Below the pieces are notes generated by a model, which was given only the letters and a program-made list of their open reading frames with translations, made no database searches and was not told the origin of the DNA. The position numbers and the translations under genes were made by a program. Source: Posidonia oceanica (Eukaryota > Streptophyta > Magnoliopsida > Alismatales > Posidoniaceae). Taken from it: a DNA stretch of 64,000 nucleotides. Numbering within the stretch: the first letter of the stretch is position 1; each line of letters starts with the position of its first letter. This document shows positions 12,500-22,199 of this stretch, piece after piece. The stretch lies in the NCBI GenBank assembly GCA_037176725.1, contig JAZBRS010000035.1, forward strand, positions 46,882,001 through 46,946,000, given 5' to 3'.

Positions 12500-13340
12500 T
12501 TGCTTCCTGCACCGTTTTGCGCGCCTGCCTTGTTTCTTGCATCGTTTTGTGTGCATGCTTTGTTTCTTGTGCCATTTTGCGTGCACGCTCTGTTTTGGCA
12601 CCGCTTCGCATGCCCGCTTTGTTTTCTTGCGCCGTTTTGCGTGTCCGCTTTGCCTTCGGTACCGTTTTGCGTGCCTGCTTTGCTTTTAGCACTGTTTTGC
12701 GTGCCCGCTTCGTCTTTGGCACCGTTTTGCGTGCCCGCTTGGCTTCTCGCACCGTTTTCGGCCGTTCTTGTTTTCTTGCACCGTTTCACGTGCCGTTTTG
12801 TTTTCTGCACCGTTTTACGTGCCATTCTTGTTTTCTTGCACCATTTCGCGTGCCGCTTTATTTTCTCACACCGTTTTGCTTACCGCTCTTTTTTCTTGCG
12901 TTGTTTTGCATGTCCGCTTTGCTTTCTTGCATCGTTTTGCGTGTCACTCCATCTTTTGCAACGTTTTGCGTGCCGTTCTTGTTTTCTTGCACCATTTTGC
13001 GTGTCACTTTGTTTTCTCGCACCTTTTTGCATACCGCTCTTGTTTCTCGCACTATTTTGCATGTCCACTTTGCTTTCTTGTATCGTTTTGCATGTCGCTC
13101 TGTCTTTTGCACCGTTTTACATGCTGTTCTTGTTTTCTTGTACCATTTTGCGTGCCGTTTTGTTTTCTCGCACCATTTTGCGTACCGCTCTTGTTTCTTG
13201 CGCTGTTTTGCATGCCCGCTTTGCTTTCTTGCATCGTTTTGCATGTCACTCTGTCTTTTGCACCGTTTTGCGTGCCGATCTTGTTTTCCTGCACCGTTTC
13301 GCGTGCTGCTTCCGTTTCCACGTCGTTTTGCGTATTTTAT
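12500..13340 (+). repeat. 30-bp minisatellite, about 28 units
   Basis: Core CACCGTTTTGCGTGCC recurs every 29-33 bp, usually 30, in a T/C-rich context such as TTTGTTTTCTTG. Because 30 is divisible by 3, all frames stay open and yield artificial Cys/Phe/Leu-rich proteins of up to 480 codons on plus and Lys/Gln/Arg-rich ones on minus. The same unit makes about 14-15 copies at 18780-19215 and a decayed version at 62690-63010. Confidence 0.85.
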
Positions 13341-13419
13341 GCCGTTTTCTCTTGCATGTCACCTGCATTGCATGGTTTTACTGCTGTTTTGTTTTATTGA
13401 CTACATTTGCATATAGGGC

Positions 13420-13700
13420 AGTGATGCTTACTGCTTGGAGTTCTCACGAACCAGGATTTCGTCCGGTTCGGAACACAGACAACGCTGCTGAGTACTTAGA
13501 TTGCACGTTTAATTCCTTGCATTGCATTCCAACACTTAGAGCACACCCTTGAGCATCCACTTAGGCATTCACGGCATTTAGGCATTCAAAGCATGCATTT
13601 CCCTTCAAAAACGAGCGTAAGCCTAGAAAGACCGCTTCTCGGGCGTGTCGGGGGTGCCTAACACCTTCCCCGCGCGTAACAGGAGTCCTTACCCTTTCTC
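13420..13700 (+). promoter_or_regulatory. Conserved LTR 3' blocks
   Basis: The first block (GTGATGCTTACTGCTTGGAG, then TTCTCACGAACCAGG) is shared with 19300 and, less exactly, 63100. The second (GAAAGACCG at 13627, then GGTGCCTAACACC at 13653-13665, then GTAACAGGAGTCC) occurs in all seven Ogre-like LTRs, on whichever strand they lie. GGTG/CACC around CCTAA can form a short stem-loop. The position near the 3' end suggests R/U5 sequence needed for polyadenylation or reverse transcription; that is inference. Confidence 0.6.
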
Positions 13701-13848
13701 TAGCCCGTAATGACCCTTTTACCCTCGTTCTTGGTACGAGACATCCTCTTTGCATAGCATTTGCATTGAACTGCATCTTCTTGTGTGGTTTTGCATGTTC
13801 TTCATGCATCTCCCTGGTTTTCCTCGTCTCCCGATTGAATAGACTAGG

Positions 13849-13858
13849 TGGCGACCCC
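13849..13858 (+). other. PBS-like motif in U5 (TGGCGACCCC)
   Basis: One base from TGGCGACTCC, the first ten bases of the true PBS of the minus-strand element. It lies 126 bp before the LTR end. Equivalent motifs sit in all the other Ogre-like LTRs. Confidence 0.7.
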
Positions 13859-13985
13859 CCTTTTTTCTCCTTTATCTTTCCCTCCTCCGTGTCGCTCCAT
13901 CCGTGAAAACCTCTCTCTCTCGGGCCCTCTCTGGTCCGAGCCTTGAAGAGAAAGGCACATTCACAGGCTTTAAGCGTTGCTATGA

Positions 13986-14004
13986 TGCCAACTCTGCTAG
14001 GGAC
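13986..14004 (+). other. Primer-binding site of plus-strand element
   Basis: TGCCAACTCTGCTAGGGAC aligns with TGGTGACTCCGCTAGGGAC at 63712 and with the PBS at 40282 (minus). It begins two bases after the LTR end. The mismatches G to C and G to A near the 5' end show decay. Ogre elements are reported to prime from tRNA-Arg; I could not verify the tRNA here. Confidence 0.75.
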
Positions 14005-14190
14005 ATTTGCAGAGGGCGATGCCATGCCATGATCGTTGATGCTATGCTACATGATGCAATGAGTGGTGAGTTGACGAACTCAACAACAGATAATGGGGTT
14101 ATCGGCCCAAGCAGTTGACGGACTCCTCGCCGGATAGTTTGGGTTATCAGCCCAAGGAGAAAAATGCCGGGCATGATGACGGATGCCGTC
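14005..14190 (+). mobile_element. Leader of plus-strand element, part 1
   Basis: Non-coding. It contains two hairpin motifs (14095-14108 and 14139-14155, TTGGGTTATCAGCCCAA). It continues after the solo LTR at 19883, where the same motif recurs. Confidence 0.7.
14186..14190 (+). repeat. Target duplication CCGTC, left copy
   Basis: Matches CCGTC at 19878-19882 exactly. The two copies bracket a TG...CA LTR. Confidence 0.85.
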
Positions 14191-14739
14191 TGTTGACACC
14201 CCATTTCGACAAGGCTAAATTGGCAGGTCTCTCTGGCGGCTAGGAAAAACCCAAAATTACACCTTTCTCTTCACCCTTCCTTTCAAATCAAAACTCCACC
14301 TCAAACCCTGAAACCAAACCTAGAACTACACCCATTTTCTAACCCAGAAAACCACCCCAAAATCCTCTCAAAACCTTACCCTGAAACCATCCAAGACCTT
14401 ACCCTAAAACCATCCAAATGCAGGTCCAAATCCACACCTCTCCCTTTTTCTTTCCCTCCAAAACCAGCCTAAACTCAACCTAAGATTACACTCCTTTCCC
14501 AAACCCGAAAACTAACCAAAAACTATAGGAAAACTCACCATCCCTGACTTAACAAACCCACCAAAAATCCTAGAAACTTTCAAACCAAAACCACCCCCAA
14601 AAAATCCTAGGAAACTTAGGCAAAACTACCCTTTTTCTATACCTCAAAACCCTTCCAAAACTTTCTCAAAACCAAACCAAAACCCTAGGATCAAGACTAG
14701 AGACCCTAGACTGCACACTCACCAAATTTCACCCCTTTT

Positions 14740-16000
14740 TGAAACCTCTAAAACCTCCTTTTGCCCAAATTATCCTTTTCTCTCTCCTAGATTATCCTTT
14801 TCTCTCTCCTCTCTCTCTCTCCTGATTATCCCCCTTCTTTTCACCTCCTTTTCTCCCTCTTTTTTGCCTGGCTATGGGCCCCCCTTGTGCTTCCATCTGT
14901 TCTCAACCTTATTCCTATTTTTATCTTATTTTTACCATTTTCTTTGATTTTCAAAAAATTACTTTCCTTCAACTCCTCTCTTTCCTATTTATTCCACCAT
15001 TTCTTCCTTTTCTTTTTCCTTTGCCCCTTCTTTTCCTCTCTTCCACTAAAGCCTTAAAAAACCTTTAAAACTCTAAAACAAAAGAGAAACAAATCAAAAC
15101 CCTAAAAAGAAATAATTAAAAACTTAAACAAACAATTAAAAACAAAAAACTAACTAAACCCAACTAAAAAGAGAAACTAAGAATGCAATCTAAAAAAAAT
15201 ACAAAACAAACAAAGGAAAATGCTATAAAATCAAGCAAAAAACCAAAATATAATCAAAACAAACCAAAAGTAAAAACCTCATTAACAATAATCAAAAAAC
15301 AAATCATAAAAAAAAAGAAGAAGAAGAAAACAATTAAAAACATTAAGACAAGTAATTAAAAGACACTTAACAAACCTAAAAGAAACAATCAAAAAACTTG
15401 AAACAATTTAAAAACATTTAATTAAAAACTTAACAAGAAAAACTTAACTAAAAAATATTAAAAGAATTTAACAAACAAAATCAAAAAGCAATTTAAAAAA
15501 GACTTAAGAAAAAACTAAAGTCAAAAAACTTAAAACTCCTCCTAACTAATTAAAAAGCAACCCATTAAAAAAGCCTAATTAAAAATCCCAACTTAACAAG
15601 AAAAATTTAACAAGGAAAACTTAACTAAAAAATATTAAAAAGAATTTAACCAACAAAATCAAAAAAACAATTTAAAGAAAACTTAAATCCTAAAAACTTA
15701 AATCAAAAGAGAAGTTTAAACAATTAAAACAATCAAAAAAAAAACTTAAAAGAAGGAAACCATTAACAAATTCAAAAGAGTAATCAAGAAACAAGAGAAG
15801 TAAAAAAAAAAACATTATGCTTTGAAACAAATCCAAAAAAAAGAGAAACAAAAACTTAATCTTTTCTTTCTTTCTTTTCTTCTTTCTTTTTCTTTCCTAT
15901 TTCTTCTTCTTCCTTTTTATTTTTGATTTCTTTCCCTTCCCCCCCTCTGTTACAGCACACCTCTTTCTCCTCTCTGTTTGCTATCTCTTTTCTCAGCCAC
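14740..16000 (+). repeat. Strand-asymmetric pyrimidine/A-rich block in solo LTR
   Basis: Pyrimidine-rich to about 15050, A-rich on plus 15050-15860, then pyrimidine-rich again to about 15960. It is collinear with 7640-9060. No gene. Confidence 0.75.
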
Positions 16001-17759
16001 CCTACTCCCAACCCACTGCACACACCACCAGACCTGACCGTCCTTCGCACCTGCACCAGTCCAGACCGACATGCGCCGCCCGCCGCGGCCGTGCCACCAG
16101 AGACCTGCCACCACCCCTCCTTGGCACTCAAGTGCATGAACCCAAGCCATAACCCAGGAAACGAGTGGAACCAAGGGGCAGCACATCAAGAAAGGATCCA
16201 GATTTCACCTACAGACCTTCCTCTCTCCCTTGTGCACTCCACCAGAAGAAAGAAGCCAAGCAACCCAAGAATTCACGAAAAAAACATACCATTTGAACCC
16301 ATTTTCTCTCCAAAAGCTTCCAACACACATACTCTATTGAAGAACTTCCACTACAGGCATCCAAAAATTCCCAAACTCCACCATCGTACTCACCAAGCTC
16401 CCACCTTCACAACCCACCCAACATCTCACCACGAGACCTCCCACAGCCACCGCATTCCACTACAAACACTTGGGTCCTATTTTTGTCCGAAAACTTCAAA
16501 CCTCCATAACTTCTTCCACACTCAGTGGAATTCACTTCCGCTTCTTCCCACACGCTCCCCAGACAACCACCTAGCTGCCCGTGCCCTTGGCTCGGCCTGG
16601 AACGCCGCACATCGCCGTACCCACCTTGGCCTTCACAGCAAGAGCTCATCTGAACCAGATCCTGCTCCGGGCTGTGGAACGCACTTCTGGAAGCTCCGTC
16701 CTCCTCCTTGGACCTCCGGCGACGTCCCCGAGCCACTCCAGCAACAGCAGCAGCCGCCTCCCCGCACCGTCTCCACTTCCCTCCGGCCGGCCGAAAGCCA
16801 CCTAGGTGGGTGGCCCTCTCCAGCGTGCGCAGCAGGTGAAAGAAGCCTCCTCCGGATTCTCCTCTTCCTCCTCTTGCTCCTCGGCTTTTCCCCGAGGCAT
16901 TTCGTCGCCTGTGCCGCCCGCACGAGCTCGCCGAACTCTCTTTCTTCTCCAATGCCGGTCGCCGGCGCTCCAACAGCAGCAGCAATCCCGCGAGCTTCCG
17001 CCACCGCCGACGCTTCGCTGGACCTCCCTCGCCTCCGCCACACCACGCCGGACACCCCCGCACCCTTCCCGCGCCGCGCCGACACCTCCTCCGCCGGTCC
17101 AGGGAAGCCGCCGACGAGCTCCGGCAGCCTCCCCTGTAGCAGGTAAAACACTTACTGTTTCTTTATTTTTTTTGTTAACTTATCATATTTTCCTACATTG
17201 CATTGTTATCATTATAACTTTCTAATATTACATTTGGGTCCAGATCAGTTTAAGATTCATGTTATGCTGATTTAAAATCATATTGAATTGCAATTAAAGT
17301 CTACATTCTTGCCTATTTGCACTGTCATCCATATGCAGTTCATTTTCTTTAGTTGTCTTTTAAATTAAGCCCTACATGTTTCTGTTATTACATATTGGTC
17401 CTCTGTTGTTGTGGTTTAATTGTATTTCTTTAGATCTAGTCCAGTAAGTTGTTTATATTTGCATATCAGTCCGTTCTTAGTTCAACATAACTTGCTATGC
17501 TTTACTGTTTGCCCCAGCATGTTTTTATTTTTGCAATTAGGTCCTTTAGTTGTTAAATGTCATTTAAATGCTTGCTGTTATCTTATTAAATTGCTGTTAA
17601 GTCCTGATCTTTGCACTATTTGCATCATGGTCCCCTGATCTGTTTTCAGGCATTCTGTTTGCATCCTTCATTTACTGCATTGCATGCTTAGCTCTTGCTT
17701 CCTGATTTTGCACATAGGTCCTCTGCATCATGCATAGCATGCATTTAGCTTGCATTTTT

Positions 17760-17960
17760 CTTACAAAATTGCATTTCAACCCCTGCATGTTTTAAAATTG
17801 CATATAGATCCTCCATATGATTGCAAAGCTTATTCCAATGCATGTTTACCTTATTAGGTTGCATTTTGAACCCTGCATCTTGCAAAATCACACTTAGACT
17901 CCTCAATTTCCAAAAACCCTGCATAAAAAGCCCCGAACTTTTCAAATTCTTTGCATTTAG
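17760..17960 (+). repeat. ~90-bp TTGCA repeat in solo LTR
   Basis: ATTGCATTTCAACCCC near 17764, then similar motifs near 17857 and 17947 (spacing about 90), with the second series represented near 17795. Fewer clear units than in the other two LTRs. Confidence 0.55.
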
Positions 17961-18316
17961 ACCCCCATTCTTTCAAAAATTGCATTTAAGTCCCCAATTT
18001 TCTGAAAAATCATCCTTAGGTCTTTTCTTGCATTTTGCATGCATTGCACTCATGTATTCTTGCATTTTGGCATTCTTTGCACACACTTAAACACTCTTAG
18101 CTCCCATTCACAGGGGAGGACCTGTTTTGCACACCCCTAGGACCTCCTTTACACTTAGATCCATTCTTCTCTCCTGTTCTGGCCCCTCTGCCTTGAAGCT
18201 GGGAGATCTGCCGATCCGGCCGTTGGATCTTCTCAACCAAGCTACCTGGACGACCCCGGCGGAGCGCTCTTCAGCATGGACCAAACAGATCTCAGATCAG
18301 GCTTCAGATTTCTCAG

Positions 18317-18643
18317 GTAAGTCCTCCTGAACCCCTGCACAGCATTCATTTGCACACCATTTGCATCGCATGCATCGTTTTCGCTTTCTGTTTCCTCGAA
18401 CATGTAGAATAGGACTTCCTCTTCTTGTCTATCAGCTCTGCTCCCCTTTTTCGCGTATTCCCAAGTGCTTTGTGTTGTGTTTCCCCTGGATTCACCACTA
18501 ATTGCAACTTTCTTTCCCCTTTCCCACGATCTGATCGCACTGCGAGCTTTGGGCAGTGTGCGAGAAATATCGTAAGACGGTTTAGTGGGAAACAGTTACA
18601 GAATGGTGGTGATCCTTCCACTTGCTTATCTTCCCCATTGTAG
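18317..18643 (+). other. Candidate intron inside solo LTR
   Basis: Strong donor CAG|GTAAGT at 18317 and acceptor ATTGTAG at 18643. Collinear with 11806-12131. Splicing is not demonstrated. Confidence 0.35.
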
Positions 18644-18779
18644 GTCTTCACACCTACTCTGCGTGGCCCTTAAATAGTGTCTGTTCTCACACACGCACTA
18701 TTTGCTTCTCCTTTCGCTTCTCTTGTCCTCTCTTTGCATTTGCATTTGCATGGCTTTGTCGATGTTTTATTCCACTTCG

Positions 18780-19215
18780 CTTTTGGCACCGTTTTGCGTG
18801 CCTGCCTCTTCCTTGGCACCGTTTTGCGTGCCCGCTTCGTTTTCTGGCACCGTTTTGCGTGCCTGCTCTGCTTTTGGCACCGTTTCGCGTGCCTGCTCTG
18901 TTCTTGGCACCGTTTTGCGTGCCCGCTTCGTTTTCTGGCACCGTTTTGCGTGCCCGCTCTACTTTTGGCACCGTTTTGCGTGCCTGCTTTGCTTTTGGCA
19001 CCGTTTTGCGTGCCCGCCTTGTCTTTTGGCACCATTTCGCGTGCCTGCTTTGGTTTTCTGCACCGTTTTGCGTGCTGGTTTTGTTTTCTGCACCGTTTTA
19101 CATGCTGGTTTTGTTTTCTGCACCGTTTTGCATGCCGTTCTTGTTTTCTCGTGCCGCTTTGTTTTCTTGCACCGTTTTGCGTGCCGCTTCCGCTTCTCGC
19201 ATTGTTTTGCGTGTC
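18780..19215 (+). repeat. 30-bp minisatellite in solo LTR, about 14-15 units
   Basis: GGCACCGTTTTGCGTGCC recurs every 30 bp, e.g. cores near 18788 and 18818. Units are more uniform than in the 7287 LTR. It produces artificial open frames in all three plus frames. Confidence 0.85.
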
Positions 19216-19877
19216 TTATGCCGTTTTCCTTTGCATGTCGCCTATATTGCTTGGTTTTACCGTCGTTTTGCTTTTTCGCTTGCATTTGCATATAGGACAG
19301 TGATGCTTACTGCTTGGAGTTCTCACGAGCCAGGTTTCACCCGGTTCGGAACACAGACAGCGCTGCTGAGCACTTAGACCGCACGTTTACTTTCCTGCAT
19401 TACATCCCACCACTTAGAGCACACTTATGAGCATTCATTCAGGCATTCGTTGGCATTTAGGCATTCAAATCTGCATTTCCCTGCGTATGCGAGCGTAAGC
19501 CTAGAAAGACCGATTCTCGGGCGTGTCAGGGGTGCCTAACACCTTCCCCGCACGTAACAGGAGTCCTTGCCCAGTCTTTTGGCCCGTAATGACCATATTG
19601 CCCTTATCCTAGGCATGAGTCACATCATTTGCATTCATTTGCATTTGTTTTCCTTTGCATTGCTTTGCTTTGCATTTCTTGCTTGGTTTTGCGTGTTAAT
19701 TCACGCATTTCTCCCGGTTTTCCTTGTCTCCCGATAATAGACACGGTGGCGACTCTGAATTGTCTTATCTTCCCCTTTTCTTATCTTTTCTCCTCTGTTT
19801 TAAGTGTTTTCGAGTTGAGCCGTTCTCCTCGGACTTAGCCGCTAATAGTAAGCCTGATTCTGATTGGGATTACTACA

Positions 19878-19882
19878 CCGTC
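19878..19882 (+). repeat. Target duplication CCGTC, right copy
   Basis: Identical to 14186-14190. Confidence 0.85.
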
Positions 19883-20130
19883 CGAGCTGTTTGGGTTACC
19901 AGCCCACAAGGGAAAGAGAAACGATACCGAGGCAACTAAAAAGATGCACCTAGTATCGGGAAAGGGATACCAGGGGCAAGCGAAAAGTTCCTGGCATCGA
20001 AAAGGCGGCAGACAATGTAACGGGTGTCATCCGAGCAGTTAGGGCTGCCATCCCGAGCAGACATTTAACGGTTGTCGACCAAGCAGTTAGGGCTGCCAGC
20101 CCGAAGCGAGACTCCGAAGAGGCATGCAAA
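19883..20130 (+). mobile_element. Leader of plus-strand element, part 2, with hairpins
   Basis: Contains TGGGTTACCAGCCCA (19892-19906), AGGGCTGCCATCCC (20041-20054) and GGGCTGCCAGCCC (20090-20102). All are short inverted repeats of the type seen at 14095 and 14139. No protein domain. Confidence 0.65.
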
Positions 20131-20800
20131 AGGGACTTGTCCTCGTCCAGGGAACGAGGAGACAAGGCGAGTGGGACTCTGAAGAGGCACTCAAAAAGAG
20201 GCTTGTCCTCATCCAGGGAACGAGGAGACAAGGTGAGCGAGACTCCGAAGAGGCACGTAAAAAGAGGCTTATCCTCGTCTAGGGAACGAGGAGACAAGGC
20301 GAGCGAGGCTCCGAAGAGGCACGCAAAAAGAGTCTTGCCCTCGTCTAGAGAACGAGGAGACAAGGCGAGTGAGGCTCCGAAGAGGCACGCAAAAAGAGGC
20401 TTGTCCTCGTCCAGGGAGCAAGGAGACAAGGTGAGCAAGGCTCCGAAGAGGCACGCAAAAAGAGGCTTGTCCTCGTCTAGGGAACGAGAAGACAAGGCGA
20501 GCGAGGCTCCGAAGAGGCACACAAAAAGAGGCTTGTCCTCGTCTAGGGAGCGAGGAGACAAGACCAGTGAGGCTCCGAAGAGGCACGTAAAAAGAGGCTT
20601 GTCCTCATCCAGGGAACGAGGAGACAAGGCGAGCGAGGCTCCGAAGAGGCATGCAAAAAGAGGCTTGTCCTCGTCCAGGGAACAAGGAGACAAGGCGAGC
20701 GAGGCTTCGAAGAAGCACGCAAAAAGAGGCTTGTCCTCGTCTAGGGAACAAGGAGACAAGGTGAGCGAGGCTCCGAAGAGGCACGCAAAGGGGACGAGAC
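20131..20800 (+). repeat. 66-bp tandem array, 10 units
   Basis: The TTGTCCTC marker lies at 20137 and 20203 and then every 66 bp for ten units. Each unit holds the inverted repeat TCCTCGT-N7-ACGAGGA. A few units have a broken arm through C-to-T or G-to-A change. Since 66 is divisible by 3, both strands show long open frames (257 codons plus, 299 codons minus). The plus frame gives a 22-residue repeat built on SSSRERGDKASEAPKRHAK. There is no known domain, and the opposite frame is equally open, so coding is doubtful. Confidence 0.9.
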
Positions 20801-20910
20801 TCAGAAGAGGCAACGCAAAGGAGGGCGAGACTCCGAAGAGGCAGCGCAAAGGGGGCGAAACTCCGAAGAGGCAACACGAAAGGGGGCGAGACTCCGAAGA
20901 TGCAACGTAA
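20801..20910 (+). repeat. Shortened units following the 66-bp array
   Basis: Four units of about 30 bp with the core GAGACTCCGAAGAGGCA. They look like the 3' half of the 66-bp unit repeated without the hairpin half, which suggests a second amplification step. Confidence 0.7.
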
Positions 20911-22199
20911 AGGCTGAAATGTGATAAGTTCCAGACTTATCGACCGTGAAGATAACGGGAATACCAATACCTGGAGGTTTGGCAGAGGTCTATAGATAGT
21001 CCCATGACAGTTAGGGGTGTCAGCCCGAGGGAGCGGCTGTGGCTTCTGCGCTGAGGAGCATCTGTATAGTTAAGCTGAACTGCAGGTGTGCTGCTGCAAT
21101 TTACCCAATCAAAGGGTCTCTAGTGCTTCTGACTAATTGTCTGATGCTCTAAAAGGTATATCAGACTGAGGAGGCTCTCATGGCGATGCCCAAGGCTGTG
21201 CAGAGTGCTCCAAGGTAAATTCCGCAGTTCGGTAGAAAAGACAAGGGCTTTAATGTAACCTTTCTGTCTGGTGCGTACGGCAATGTCTGCCGGTCCTGGG
21301 GACAAATGCTGAATGTGATGGCTACGTCCTTTGTGGAGAGGCTACTCTGGACGAGTCCGACGTTGACCTGATCGGACTCTGAAATTCTGGGAAACTACGG
21401 GGACTTTTCTACAATTTTCCCGTTCAGTGATTTCTACTGAAAGTTTTTTGATTTTGCAACCCTGCTAGGTTTGGGGGTGCCATCCTCAAGATTCTGAGGG
21501 GTGCTGATAAGAAATTTTCCTGAGACTTGGGTTATTCCAATGCTTCTGCAAAAGTTAAGGGCTTGATTGCAGCTTTTGAAATTTGAGGAAGTGTGTTGCC
21601 ATTCTGCTAACTACACTGCTTTGCTACTCATTCTGGGTGCGTTTGCAACTGATGCACTAATACTAACCATGACTTGGCACCTCTGCCAACTGTTGGTTGC
21701 CGTTCTGGCATGTTGTCAAACTTGAGGGCCTATTTGCAATTTACCCCCTCTAGGGGTTTTTAAGCAATTTTTCCGATCTTGGGTTGTGATTACAACCTTA
21801 GGGACTTGCTTTACAATTTTGCCTATGCCAAGGGCTTGAGTGCAATTTTGCAGAAGTTTGGGGATCAAATCGCAATTTCACTGGGTAATTTGCATTTTAA
21901 ACCCATACATGGCACTATGCACGTGAAGTTGCTGTCCAACTTCTGTGGAGGATTCTGAAATGGTGGGTCCCACCCAAAAATGCAACTGCCTCTTCAATCA
22001 TCTGATTCTTCTTCAACTGCAAACTTTATGCAAACGAAATAATGTAAATGAAATGTTTGGTTTTGATTTTTTTCCAAAACCAATCTTCCTCCTTTCATTT
22101 TATTTTTCATTTCTCTTCATTCGCAGCCTCCACTTTCTTGACCGTCTCCTCCTCTTCTCCTCCAACTCTTCCTCCTTCTCGGTGGCTTTGGCGGGGAGG
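20911..22199 (+). other. Leader / upstream region of PMD gene
   Basis: No protein domain. One more hairpin motif, TTAGGGGTGTCAGCCC, lies at about 21011-21026. From about 21540 on there are phrases such as GGGCTTGAGTGCAATTTTGCAG, a TTGCA-rich style like that of the LTRs. About 22080-22190 is pyrimidine-rich and leads into the start codon at 22200, as a 5' UTR or promoter-proximal region might. Confidence 0.45.

Larger units (their letters stand above)
7287..13984 (+). mobile_element. Giant 5' LTR (6.7 kb) of plus-strand Ogre-like element
   Basis: Starts TGTAGACACCCC at 7287 and ends GCTATG at 13984, two bases before the PBS at 13986. The expected terminal CTACA has mutated. In order it holds a pyrimidine-rich tract, an A-rich block and another pyrimidine tract (7640-9060); a CpG-rich core (about 9880-10500); a 90-bp periodic TTGCA region; a candidate intron; a 30-bp minisatellite; and the conserved 3' blocks. 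The solo LTR at 14191 has the same order of landmarks. Long open frames inside (e.g. 480 codons at 11974-13416) are repeat artefacts. Confidence 0.85.
14191..19877 (+). mobile_element. Solo LTR (5.7 kb), Ogre-like
   Basis: Starts TGTTGACACCCC and ends TTACTACA, with perfect 5-bp duplications (CCGTC) on both sides, no PBS after it and no polypurine tract before it. It is therefore a solo LTR left by LTR-LTR recombination, not a second LTR of the surrounding element. It inserted into the leader of a family member. Landmarks match the 7287 LTR: asymmetric block 14740-16000, CpG-rich core about 16550-17150, TTGCA region about 17200-18090, candidate intron, 30-bp array, conserved blocks near 19300 and 19531, and PBS-like TGGCGACTCT at 19747-19756. 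Open frames (e.g. 407 codons at 15923) are low-complexity and lack domains. Confidence 0.9.

Noticed and set aside
11974..13416. 480-codon open frame in the LTR (and 422-, 210- and 187-codon companions)
   Set aside because: It is a product of the 30-bp tandem repeat, whose period is a multiple of 3. All frames are open, composition is biased, and there is no domain.
14191..19877. Reading this as the 3' LTR partner of the LTR at 7287
   Set aside because: It has its own perfect 5-bp duplication, no polypurine tract before it, and the leader motifs continue across it.
20131..20800. CRISPR-like array of regular repeats
   Set aside because: There are no unique spacers, units are contiguous, and the setting is a plant retrotransposon leader.
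19950..20849. 299-codon minus-strand frame with repeated LFGASLALSPRSLDEDKP-type units
   Set aside because: It is the reverse complement of the 66-bp array; both strands are open for the same reason.
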